Source: Microbacterium pygmaeum
GTDB taxonomy: Bacteria; Actinomycetota; Actinomycetes; Actinomycetales; Microbacteriaceae
Assembly (NCBI RefSeq): GCF_900100885.1
Contig: NZ_LT629692.1
Span: 3,534,001 to 3,598,000 of the forward strand
Direction: 5' to 3'
Length of the DNA stretch: 64,000 bases
Shown: piece by piece, positions 1-7,399 of the stretch
How positions within the stretch are numbered: position 1 is the first letter of the stretch
Layout of the letters: every line of letters begins with the position of its first letter
Notes under the pieces: generated by a model
Seen by the model: only the letters and a program-made list of their open reading frames with translations
Told to the model about the DNA's origin: nothing
Databases searched by the model: none
Program-made: the position numbers and the translations under genes

Positions 1-1
1 G

Positions 2-838
2 CAGGCGCTGCAGGTGGCGATCGCCCGGCGCTGGGAGGACACCGCCGCCCTGAAGTCGGCGTGGGACCGCGCCCGGGACTCGCTGCAGCGAATCGACGTC
101 GACCTGTTCACGCTGCATCCGCTCGCTGAGTTCGTCAGTGCTGCCGCACGGCTCGGTGACGACGCAGCCACGGACACGCAGTTCGCGAAGGCGCTCGCGA
201 TCGTGGAATCGATCGGGTCGCCGGCGGTGTGGGCGACACAGCTCAGATGGTCGGGTATCCAGCACGGCATCCTCGTGAACCGCCCCGACACTCTCGGCTC
301 GCACGCCCGTGCACTCGTGGAAGCCGCCCCCGTGAGTTCGGTGGCGGCGACGATGGCCAGCGCCGGGAGGACGTGGAGCTCGGTTCTGGCCGGCAGCGCG
401 GACGTCGATGCCGTCGAGAAGGCCGCGCAGGACTTGGCCGCGATCGGGCTCGCGTGGGACGCCGCGCGCCTCGCCGGGTATGGAGCCAACCAGTCATCCG
501 ACCGGAAGGTGTCCGCGCGCCTCCTGGCGCGCGCGCGGGAGCTGCATCCACAGGATTCCGGCCGGACTCCGACGTCCGCCTCTGAAGACGAAGCAACGCT
601 TTCGCTCGACGGTTCCGTGCTCAGCGACCGCGAGGTCGACGTCGCGCGCCTGGTGATTCAGGGCAAGACGTATGCGGAGATCGGCGAGACCATCTTCATC
701 TCGCCGAGGACGGCCGAGCACCACATCGCGAGCATCCGGCGACGGCTGGGAGCGACATCACGCTCTGACCTCATCGCCAAGCTTCGCGTTGCTCTTCAGC
801 CCGCGACCGGGCCGATTCCGGAGAGGAGTGGCCGATGA
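2..838 (+). CDS. LuxR-family transcriptional regulator, C-terminal part (5' end outside window)
   Basis: The frame is open from the first complete codon, so the gene starts upstream of the window and only about 279 residues are seen. The visible part is an alanine-rich helical region resembling the TPR-like sensor half of large LuxR/MalT-type regulators. It is followed by a C-terminal LuxR helix-turn-helix at roughly the last 75 residues, recognisable from SDREVDVARLV, GKTYAEIGE and ISPRTAEHHIASIRRRLG. It probably binds DNA to control transcription. The IniB-like gene begins 121 bp downstream on the same strand, which makes that gene and the dynamin island likely targets (inference from position). 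The GTG at 14 is an internal valine rather than a convincing start, because nothing before it looks like a leader. Confidence 0.85.
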   Translation, partial: QALQVAIARRWEDTAALKSAWDRARDSLQRIDVDLFTLHPLAEFVSAAARLGDDAATDTQFAKALAIVESIGSPAVWATQLRWSGIQHGILVNRPDTLGSHARALVEAAPVSSVAATMASAGRTWSSVLAGSADVDAVEKAAQDLAAIGLAWDAARLAGYGANQSSDRKVSARLLARARELHPQDSGRTPTSASEDEATLSLDGSVLSDREVDVARLVIQGKTYAEIGETIFISPRTAEHHIASIRRRLGATSRSDLIAKLRVALQPATGPIPERSGR

Positions 839-959
839 ACCGCGTCGACCCCCAAGACCCCCCTTCGAAACCCCATACGTTTCGGGGAAACCCCCGATTC
901 ACCACCGACCGTAGCGACATAGTCTCGAAGAGATTTCACGCAGTGACAGGAGCAGGATC
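839..959 (+). promoter_or_regulatory. Intergenic region with inverted repeat ahead of the IniB-like gene
   Basis: An imperfect dyad made of CGAAAC and GTTTCG around CCCATAC lies about 40 bases after the regulator stop. A G-tract/C-tract hairpin (CGGGGAAACCCCCG) follows directly. Either could be a terminator for the regulator or an operator for the next gene. A Shine-Dalgarno-like CAGGAGCAGG ends a few bases before the ATG at 960. Confidence 0.35.
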
Positions 960-1652
960 ATGACAACACCGCTGGCAACGATCGCCGATGCGCTTATTGA
1001 GTTCATTCTCAGTTTGCTGCACGACCCGGCCGCAGCTGCAGAGTTCGCCGACGAGCCCGAAGCCGTGCTCGCTCGCAATGGGCTCAGCAGCGTCTGCGTC
1101 GATGACGTGCGCGCCGTCGCGCCCGTGGTCGTCGACCGACCGGACGTGCATCCCAGCCCGAAGCCCCCGCCCCCTGGCCCTCCGGGACCCCCGTCGGTGG
1201 AGAAGGAGATCATGAACATCTCCAACAACTTCACCATCGACAACCGGTCCTCGATCGTCGACCAGTCGGTCAACCAGAACATCTGGACAGAGGGCGGTGA
1301 CGTCAACCAGCTCTTCGATCAGGAAGCCGTCGTCAACCTCGGCGATCACGGTGCAGCTGCCGGAGACGACGCCGATGTCGACAACTCCGACACGGATGTC
1401 ACCGTCGGCGACGTCGCGATCGGCAACGAAGAAACGACCACGACCATCACGGATTCGTTCGACGACGAGTCGACGAACACCGACGTGGACATCGAGGCAG
1501 AGGCCGAGGACTCGTTCAATGACGAGTCGACGAACGTCGATGTCGCGGTGGACGACTCGTTCCAGTACGAGAGCGACACCGACGTCACAGACACGACGAG
1601 CGTCATGATCACCGACGCCCCGGAGGACTTCGAGGCGGAGGAGAACCTCTAG
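960..1652 (+). CDS. IniB-like acidic protein 1
   Basis: This is a 230-residue acidic protein. Residues 1-45 resemble the short helical N-terminal domain of mycobacterial IniB (a hydrophobic helix with LIEFILSLLHDP, then an EPEAVLARNGL-like segment). A Pro-rich hinge lies around residues 60-78. The rest is low-complexity and rich in Asp, Thr, Ser and Asn. Within it is a module that recurs in the second IniB-like protein at 5874-7235: VDQS-NQNIW, GGDVNQ, QEA-VNLGD, GAAAGDDA and TVGDVAIGN. No transmembrane segment or signal peptide is evident. It has a good ribosome site and lies beside dynamin-like genes, the arrangement of mycobacterial iniBAC. The function is unknown. A partner or scaffold for the dynamins at the membrane is inference. 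Confidence 0.75.
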   Translation: MTTPLATIADALIEFILSLLHDPAAAAEFADEPEAVLARNGLSSVCVDDVRAVAPVVVDRPDVHPSPKPPPPGPPGPPSVEKEIMNISNNFTIDNRSSIVDQSVNQNIWTEGGDVNQLFDQEAVVNLGDHGAAAGDDADVDNSDTDVTVGDVAIGNEETTTTITDSFDDESTNTDVDIEAEAEDSFNDESTNVDVAVDDSFQYESDTDVTDTTSVMITDAPEDFEAEENL

Positions 1653-1662
1653 GTTCTACGAC

Positions 1663-2331
1663 ATGACCGATCGGCCGGACCAACCCCCGCCCCCGCGCGC
1701 CCTGACTCAGTCAGGGCGCGCTGGCGCGCGCCCACCCGTTCCTCCGCCGCCGTACGAGGCGCCGAAGCGCGAAGCGCCTGAGCGACCTGCGACCGCGAGC
1801 CCGAACGCGCCCCCGGTGCTGACCAAGCTCCCACCACCGTTCTCGGTGCGGCTCAGTCAGTTCCTATGGGTTCTCAGTCTTCTCACCGGCGCCATCGCGA
1901 TCGTCTTCCTCTTCGTAATCCGGGAGGACCTCATGCCGGTCGTCACGGAAGCGGTGAAAGCGCGCGCGGAAGGACGACCAGACGAGACGTACAAGACCGC
2001 CGCGGACATCATCTACTGGGCGGTCTTCGGCGCCCTCGTCTGCTTGCTCCTCATCCAGGTCACCCTGCTCGTCTCGTTCACGAGTCGCAAGCCGAATGTC
2101 CGCTGGTGGCAGCTTGCCACCGTGATCGCCCAGGTACTCGTCTTCCTGCTCTCCCTGGAGATCGTCGCCATCGGCGAGCACGGTCCACTCCTCAGACAGT
2201 TGATGCTGATCCAAGTCGCGTTCGCCCTCCTCGCCCTCCTGTTCAGCACCTTCCGAGGCGCTCTCGCCTGGACCGCTCGCCGACACGACGTCAGACGAGG
2301 GATCGCCGACGCGGGGGGCACCGACTTCTGA
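1663..2331 (+). CDS. Small proline-rich membrane protein, four predicted TM helices
   Basis: This is a 222-residue protein with a Pro/Ala-rich cytoplasmic N-terminus (about residues 1-60) and four hydrophobic helices near residues 67-87, 121-143, 155-172 and 178-197. I recognise no named family. It starts 10 bp after the IniB-like gene and is probably co-transcribed with it. Its 3' 468 bases lie antisense to the C-terminal extension of the dynamin-like gene at 1864-3783. The leucine- and valine-rich helices are good evidence that this strand is truly coding. The 5' coding region contains a perfect 27-bp palindrome (1695-1721) encoding part of the Pro-rich tail. It may anchor the dynamin/IniB complex to the membrane (inference). 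Confidence 0.7.
   Translation: MTDRPDQPPPPRALTQSGRAGARPPVPPPPYEAPKREAPERPATASPNAPPVLTKLPPPFSVRLSQFLWVLSLLTGAIAIVFLFVIREDLMPVVTEAVKARAEGRPDETYKTAADIIYWAVFGALVCLLLIQVTLLVSFTSRKPNVRWWQLATVIAQVLVFLLSLEIVAIGEHGPLLRQLMLIQVAFALLALLFSTFRGALAWTARRHDVRRGIADAGGTDF
1695..1721. repeat. Perfect 27-bp palindrome inside coding sequence
   Basis: Two 13-bp arms, GCGCGCCCTGACT and AGTCAGGGCGCGC, surround a single C. The palindrome lies within codons about 11-20 of the membrane protein gene, in its disordered N-terminal tail. Confidence 0.85.
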
Positions 2332-3783
2332 CGCGATCTCTTCGAGACTGCGGATCACTGTGCGCGCCACCTCGACGGAGCCGCGTTCGGTGAGCGGCGA
2401 CTGGCTGTAGGCACGCCAGTACGCGAGCTGCTCGACGCTGCTCTCCCGAAGCTGCTCCTGATCCGCATCCTCAGGCAGTCCGAGCCGAACGCTGGCGGTC
2501 GCGCCGGCACCGCCGATGATGCGCTCTGCGACGGCAGCATCCTCTGCTTCCAACGGCAGGCCGGATGACCGCGCCTTCGACAGGAGCGACAGCTCCCGGA
2601 GGGTGTGGGTGGTCGCGTGGATACGCTCGATTCCTGCAAGGACGTCGTCGGAGCCGGGACGCGGGTCATCCTTGAGAAGACGCTCCAGCGTGCCGAGGAC
2701 TCCGCGCACCTTCAATGCTGCTGCGCGCGTCCGGAACTGCAGCCGCACGAACTGCTCGAGTTCGTTGAGCCCGCTCTGCTGCACGAGTTGCTCCGCGAGC
2801 TCTGACGAGTCGGCAGCACCTCCACGCACGATCGCAGTGGCAAGTCGGACCCCGAAGATGCCGAACCGGCCGAGAAGGTCGCGACGCTCCAGTTCTGACA
2901 GCGTGGTGCTGTCCGTGGGCTTGACGAACCGATCCGCCGAGACCATCAAGCGCTCACGATCTTTTCGATCGATCCTGGCGAGTTCGCGGAAGGCGGCGAA
3001 TTCGCTCTCGCGCAACGTACGTGCGCTCTCCGCCATCAGACCGGCGACGGGGACGACTCCCAGCGAGAGCGAACTGAGTTCGCCGTCGCGCTCGTAGCGA
3101 CGCGCAACTTTGCCTGCGGAAAGCATCGAGTCGATGCGTCCCGATCCGATCTCGTCAGCGCGCGACAGCACCGCGACCGCGTTGACCGTCTGCGACGCAC
3201 CCGCCGCCGTGTCGCGGAACGACTCCAAGAACTTCAAGTCCGAGGCGTGAAGGTGTCGCATCAGGTACACGATCGCATCGGCCGAGGATGTCTCCTGCTC
3301 AGGTACGAGGAATTTCATCGACCTCTCGGACACGTCCACCGACAGGGAGGCTATGCCGGGAGTGTCGATGAGGATGGCGGAGCGCAGTCCCGTCGAAGGC
3401 CAGCCGATGTCGATCCAGGCGACCTCCTCGGCCGGGGTGCCCCCGATGTCCAGGACGAGCCTGCCTCTCTCGCGACGCACGGGCATCCTGCGGGGCGGGC
3501 CCTCGTGAGGATGGAGCGTGATCGACGGCGTCGCCGAGTAGCGGTACCAGGTCACGATGCGCGTGCACTCGCCCGCGTCCGTGGGCGCGATCTCCTCGCC
3601 GAGCATCGCGTTGAGCAGCGTCGATTTCCCCGCCTTGACCATTCCCGCGAGGGCGAGGCGCAGCGGCTCGTTCAGCCGGCGCTCCAGCTCGGTCAGCACT
3701 GCTGTGGAGACGGGATCGTCTTCGTACAGCGCGAGAGAAGACCGGATCAACGCACCAGCGTCGTCGCGGACGGATGCCTTCAC
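1864..3783 (-). CDS. Dynamin-like GTPase, IniC type
   Basis: This is a 639-residue protein of the bacterial dynamin-like family. G1 is AGMVKAGKSTLLNAM near residues 46-60, G3 is DTPGIAS near 140 and G4 is LSRADE near 207; a helical stalk-like region extends to about residue 483. Such proteins use GTP to remodel or repair membranes, and two-protein pairs like IniA/IniC are typical. The GTG start overlaps the stop of the upstream IniA-like gene (GTGA), so the two are translationally coupled. From about residue 484 onward the protein becomes very acidic. This part (2331 down to 1864) is read antisense to a convergent membrane-protein gene, where Leu/Val codons become Glu/Asp codons in reverse. 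That 155-residue tail may therefore be recent read-through rather than a conserved domain. Confidence 0.85.
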   Translation of the reverse strand: MKASVRDDAGALIRSSLALYEDDPVSTAVLTELERRLNEPLRLALAGMVKAGKSTLLNAMLGEEIAPTDAGECTRIVTWYRYSATPSITLHPHEGPPRRMPVRRERGRLVLDIGGTPAEEVAWIDIGWPSTGLRSAILIDTPGIASLSVDVSERSMKFLVPEQETSSADAIVYLMRHLHASDLKFLESFRDTAAGASQTVNAVAVLSRADEIGSGRIDSMLSAGKVARRYERDGELSSLSLGVVPVAGLMAESARTLRESEFAAFRELARIDRKDRERLMVSADRFVKPTDSTTLSELERRDLLGRFGIFGVRLATAIVRGGAADSSELAEQLVQQSGLNELEQFVRLQFRTRAAALKVRGVLGTLERLLKDDPRPGSDDVLAGIERIHATTHTLRELSLLSKARSSGLPLEAEDAAVAERIIGGAGATASVRLGLPEDADQEQLRESSVEQLAYWRAYSQSPLTERGSVEVARTVIRSLEEIASEVGAPRVGDPSSDVVSASGPGESASEGAEQEGEEGERDLDQHQLSEEWTVLADGDDLQGEQEDEYLGDHGGKLPPADIRLATRERDEQGDLDEEQADEGAEDRPVDDVRGGLVRLVWSSFRARFHRFRDDRHEVLPDYEEEDDRDGAGEKTENP

Positions 3784-5699
3784 CGTCGCGCGGCCTCGAC
3801 CTGAGCGGGCGCAGGTCTCGCCCCCAGCGCCGAAGGCGGCAGTGCGGGAATACGAGCCCGCAGCGTCTCGATCTGCTGGATCTGCGCGTTGAGCACCTTG
3901 ATCCGCTCCTCCCGGCCGGCAGCGAAGGTGCCAGCGGCCTGCTTGGCGGCCAGTACCGAGTCCGAGAGCGAGCGATGCAGTTCGTCAGCGATGCTGCCGA
4001 AATGATCTCGCGCGGACCGCTGGACGATCCGCAGACGGTCTTTCAGCTGCTTGCCGACCTGGAACTGCACTTCGTCGATGTGGCGACGCACGAGGTTCTT
4101 CGCCTCGAATCGACGACGGTTCAGCCGTGAGCCCATGTCTTCACGGAATGCTCGGCGTCCGACGAGAACTCCGGCGAGAAGCGAAATGGGGTTGATGAGC
4201 GACAAGCCCACCAGTCCGGTCGCGAGTCCCACCATCAGCACACCGCCGTATGACCCCTTGACGCCGATGAAGATCTTCTCGCCGGCGCCCATCTGTCCTG
4301 AATCGAGGTGTGCGATCGAGTCCACGGCGTCGAGGACACCCTCCGTGTCGCCGACCTGGATGACCGGAAGCTCCCCCTCACCCTCGATGAAGAGTTCAGC
4401 GACCTCTTCCGACAGCCATCTCGATCGCTCATCGGTCCAAACGAATGTCTCCGAGACTGCAGCCGAGATCCGCTGGTCGAGCCACTCGGTGATCTGGTCC
4501 CAGATGGGGCCCGGGTCGCCCTCATCGATGGCGTTCTCGGCCTCACGCATCACTTTGCGGAGGCGATCACGAAGATCGTGTTCCATATCTGAGATGAGGT
4601 CGGCGACACCGTCGTTCAGCGTGATCTGCCAACGTGACGAGCGCCCGCGGAACTCGTCGGCCTTCGCCTTCGCGTCCTCGAGCTGCGCGATCATTCGCGG
4701 TGTGTCCTCGGGGTGCAAGATGGCGGTCAGCTCGGACGTCACGGACATCTTCAGCTGATCGACGACCGAGGCGACGTCATGGATCGCGCTGCGGGTGTGG
4801 ATGTCCTCTGCGCGGCCGAGGACCTCGCGCCGCAGGTGTGCCACGAGCGCCGGGAATCCCGACTCGTCGTTCAATTCGCGGTCGCGTTCCTCTGCCGCGA
4901 GAAGTCGCAGGTCGCTCGAGACGGAAAAGATCGGCACCTCGCCCACGTCGCCGAGGTGCGACCGGTCGATGCGTTCGATCTCGCGCCACTGGGGGTAGAG
5001 GTCGGTCTTGGAGAGGACAGCGGCGACGTTGGGAGAGACCCGCATCGCGTGCTTGAGGAACTGCACCTCGGGCTCTGTGTACTCCTGCGAGGCATCCGAG
5101 ACGAGAAGGACCGCGTGAGCCGACGACAGGGCGGCAAGGGTTGTGAGCGCATTCACGGAGTCCAACCCGCCCACGCCCGGAGAGTCGACGAGGCGCAGAC
5201 CGCCCTTGAGCAGCTCGCGCGGCAGGACGACCTCTGCCGACATCAGCTTGCGCTCATTGCCCGGGTTGCCGCTCTCGGACACGAACTGGGAGAGCTCTTC
5301 GAGGGCGATCGGCTCTCGACGGACCTTGCCCTCTTCGCCCGGTTCCTGCACCAGCACCCACGCGCCCGGCGTGTCGGCGTAGCCCACGGATGTGGGAACA
5401 CTTGTCGCGACATCGTCATCAACCGGGCAGACCGGAGCGTTCACGAGGGCGTTGATCAGCTTGCTCTTGCCCTTCTTGAACTCACCCACCACGATCACCC
5501 GCACGTTGGGATCGTGCAGGCGCACCTGCGTGTGTTCGAGTCGCTTAGCCAGATCGTCGCGTCCGGTGGATGCGGCGAGCTTGCCGACGCTGTCCACCAT
5601 GGTCTCCAGAGCGGTGGTGGTCGAGCGTTTCACCGCTGGAGGCGTGAGAGCATCCGCATCGCCCGAGCCCACTCTCGAAACCGTCGACTTTCCAGCCAC
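3780..5699 (-). CDS. Dynamin-like GTPase, IniA type
   Basis: This is a 639-residue dynamin-family GTPase. G1 is VVGEFKKGKSKLINAL (about residues 70-85), G3 is DSPGVGG (172-178) and G4 is SKTD (230-233). A long helical region follows, with a hydrophobic, probably membrane-inserting paddle near residues 490-520 (LATGLVGLSLINPISLLAGVL), then a coiled-coil C-terminus. This is the layout of mycobacterial IniA, a membrane-remodelling dynamin. I chose the GTG at 5699 because AAAGGGG lies 8 bp upstream; an in-frame GTG at 5735 has no ribosome site and falls almost on a TAGCGT promoter-like box. The gene is coupled to the IniC-type gene by a 4-bp overlap. The pair is likely to act as a heteromeric GTPase at the membrane. 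Confidence 0.88.
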   Translation of the reverse strand: MAGKSTVSRVGSGDADALTPPAVKRSTTTALETMVDSVGKLAASTGRDDLAKRLEHTQVRLHDPNVRVIVVGEFKKGKSKLINALVNAPVCPVDDDVATSVPTSVGYADTPGAWVLVQEPGEEGKVRREPIALEELSQFVSESGNPGNERKLMSAEVVLPRELLKGGLRLVDSPGVGGLDSVNALTTLAALSSAHAVLLVSDASQEYTEPEVQFLKHAMRVSPNVAAVLSKTDLYPQWREIERIDRSHLGDVGEVPIFSVSSDLRLLAAEERDRELNDESGFPALVAHLRREVLGRAEDIHTRSAIHDVASVVDQLKMSVTSELTAILHPEDTPRMIAQLEDAKAKADEFRGRSSRWQITLNDGVADLISDMEHDLRDRLRKVMREAENAIDEGDPGPIWDQITEWLDQRISAAVSETFVWTDERSRWLSEEVAELFIEGEGELPVIQVGDTEGVLDAVDSIAHLDSGQMGAGEKIFIGVKGSYGGVLMVGLATGLVGLSLINPISLLAGVLVGRRAFREDMGSRLNRRRFEAKNLVRRHIDEVQFQVGKQLKDRLRIVQRSARDHFGSIADELHRSLSDSVLAAKQAAGTFAAGREERIKVLNAQIQQIETLRARIPALPPSALGARPAPAQVEAARR

Positions 5700-5809
5700 A
5701 GGTGCATCCCCTTTGAAGTACGAGTCCCCGAGCACAACGCTACGCCATGGGCGGCCGATGAGGTCAGGCGAGAGGCGATCTGGGCGAGCGGACCACCCCG
5801 CAAATGGAT

Positions 5810-5845
5810 CTTGCCCGGCCGCCTCCGAGGAGACGGCCGGGCAAG
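5810..5845 (-). terminator. Strong hairpin terminator after IniB-like gene 2
   Basis: This is a perfect 12-bp stem, CTTGCCCGGCCG paired with CGGCCGGGCAAG, around a 12-nt loop. It begins 29 bp beyond the stop of the minus-strand gene at 5874-7235. The following tract is only weakly T-rich. Confidence 0.7.
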
Positions 5846-5873
5846 AGGTTAGTGCTGGTGTGTCAGAGCGCTA

Positions 5874-7235
5874 TCAGAGGTCGATGATGTCGTCGCCGGC
5901 GATGTCGTTGCCGTTGAACTCGTTGACCGTGCTCTCCCACTCCTGGTGGTTCTCGAACTCCGCGTCGATCTCGCTGGTGAACGAGTCCTCGATGCTGACG
6001 TCGGTGTGGTCCGAGTAGTCGTTGAACGAGTCCTCGACCTCGACGTCCAGGTCCCACTCGTTGCTCGTCGAGTAGTCGTTGAACGAGTCCGAGATCGCGG
6101 TGTCGATCCAGGTGTTGCCGATCGACACGTCGCCCACGGTGATGTCCGTGGTCGAGTTGTCGATGTTGGCGTCGTCGCCGGCGGCCGCGCCCCAGTCGCC
6201 CAGGTTGACCTGAGCCTCCTGGCCGAAGGCCTGGTTGACGTCGCCGCCACCGGACCAGATGTTCTGGTTCGTGGACTGGTCGACCGCGCTGGCGCGGTTG
6301 TCGATCGCGATGTTCAGCTCTCCCGCACCGGCGGCTGCCGCAGCAGCCGCGCTGCCGACCATGCCGCCGACGTTGAAGTCGCCGAAGCCCTGGTTGTACT
6401 GACGCACACCGTTGCTGACCGAGTTGTCGTTCAGCGTGGTCGTGTTGAACGAGTCGGTGTAGTTGTTGAACGACTCCTCGTTGTTCGAGTAGTGGTCCGA
6501 GTTGTCTTCCCAGTCCGAGTTGTCGTTGTACGAGTCGTTCGTCGAGTTGTCCGAGTTGTCGGAGTTGTCGGAGTTGTCGGAGTTGTCCGAGTTGTCGGAG
6601 TTGTCCGAGTTGTCGGAGTTGTCCGAGTTGTCGGAGTTGTCCGAGTTGTCGGAGTTGTCCGAGTTGTCCGAGTTGTCCGTCGAGTTGTCGTTGCCCGAGT
6701 CGGCGATGCCCACGGCGATGTTGCCGTTCTGCGAGCCGTTGCCGTTGCCCGAGTCCGACGTGTTGCCGTTCTGCGAACCGTTGCCGTTACCCGAGTCGTT
6801 CGTCGAGTTGTCGGAGTTGTCGGAGTTGTCCGAGTTGTCCGAGTTGTCCGAGTTGTCGGTGTTGCCCGAGAAGTTGCCGTTGCCGGAGTCCTCGACGTCT
6901 ACCGAGTTGTCGGTGTTGCCGATGGCGACATCCTCGACGTCGACGTCCAGCGAGTTGTCGGTATTGCCCGAGTCCTCGGTGACGACGTTGCCGATGTTGT
7001 TGTCGTCGTTGCCGACCACGTTTCCGGTGTTGCCCGAGTCCTCGGTGACGATGTTGCCGGAGTCGTCGATGTTGCCGCTGTCGACGACGCTGCCGACGTT
7101 GTTGTCCTCGACGTCGACATCGACGTCGTTGTTCGAGAGCAGGTCGTTGTTCGACGCAACGTTGTTGTCTTCGACGACGGTGCTGCCGACGACGTTGTCA
7201 TTGAAGTTGTCGCTAACTTCGAGCAGAGGGTCCAT
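5874..7235 (-). CDS. IniB-like acidic protein 2 with Asn-Ser-Asp repeats
   Basis: This is a 453-residue, highly acidic protein built almost entirely of Asn, Asp, Ser, Gly and Val. Residues 1-145 are Asn/Asp-rich, with repeated EDSGNT and DVDVED elements. Residues about 145-235 hold SGNGNGSQNGN repeats and a run of some 15 NSD triplets. Residues about 300-453 match the C-terminal module of the IniB-like protein at 960-1652 (VDQSTNQNIW, GGDVNQAF, QEAQVNLGD, GAAAGDDA, TVGDVSIGN, repeated DSFNDYS). It lacks the helical IniB N-terminus. The ATG follows AAGGAA by 5 bp. The protein is probably intrinsically disordered or a repetitive solenoid. It lies upstream of the two dynamin genes on the same strand and is separated from them by a terminator. 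The function is unknown. Confidence 0.8.
   Translation of the reverse strand: MDPLLEVSDNFNDNVVGSTVVEDNNVASNNDLLSNNDVDVDVEDNNVGSVVDSGNIDDSGNIVTEDSGNTGNVVGNDDNNIGNVVTEDSGNTDNSLDVDVEDVAIGNTDNSVDVEDSGNGNFSGNTDNSDNSDNSDNSDNSDNSTNDSGNGNGSQNGNTSDSGNGNGSQNGNIAVGIADSGNDNSTDNSDNSDNSDNSDNSDNSDNSDNSDNSDNSDNSDNSDNSDNSDNSTNDSYNDNSDWEDNSDHYSNNEESFNNYTDSFNTTTLNDNSVSNGVRQYNQGFGDFNVGGMVGSAAAAAAAGAGELNIAIDNRASAVDQSTNQNIWSGGGDVNQAFGQEAQVNLGDWGAAAGDDANIDNSTTDITVGDVSIGNTWIDTAISDSFNDYSTSNEWDLDVEVEDSFNDYSDHTDVSIEDSFTSEIDAEFENHQEWESTVNEFNGNDIAGDDIIDL
6544..6678 (-). repeat. Fifteen tandem 9-bp units encoding Asn-Ser-Asp
   Basis: There are fifteen consecutive copies of GAGTTGTCS (plus strand). They differ only at one position, the third base of the Ser codon (TCC or TCG), so the repeat is held at protein level. 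Shorter runs recur near 6796-6864. Confidence 0.9.
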
Positions 7236-7387
7236 GGTGTTTCCTTACGTTTGTGGTTCGCCGGTGTGGCTGTTTCTCTAGTGTGCGAGCAAGGGCCTGG
7301 AGCAACATCGGGGATCAGCCCGCACGATCCCGAAAACCCCCTAGGGGTCGGGGTGGGGGTTTGGGGGATTCCGCGGGGATCGGTCCG

Positions 7388-7393
7388 TAGGCT
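7388..7393 (+). promoter_or_regulatory. Leaderless-type -10 box of the methyltransferase gene
   Basis: TAGGCT lies 6 nt before the ATG at 7400. This is the spacing expected when transcription begins at the start codon itself. No Shine-Dalgarno is present. Confidence 0.5.
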
Positions 7394-7399
7394 TGCGGG

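Noticed and set aside
4713..5852. Plus-strand frame opposite the IniA-type gene
   Set aside because: It is antisense to a clear dynamin GTPase and lacks recognisable motifs.
6502..7281. Plus-strand frame encoding Ser-Glu-Leu repeats
   Set aside because: It is the mirror of the NSD repeat gene; only the minus strand shows synonymous wobble and a paralogue.
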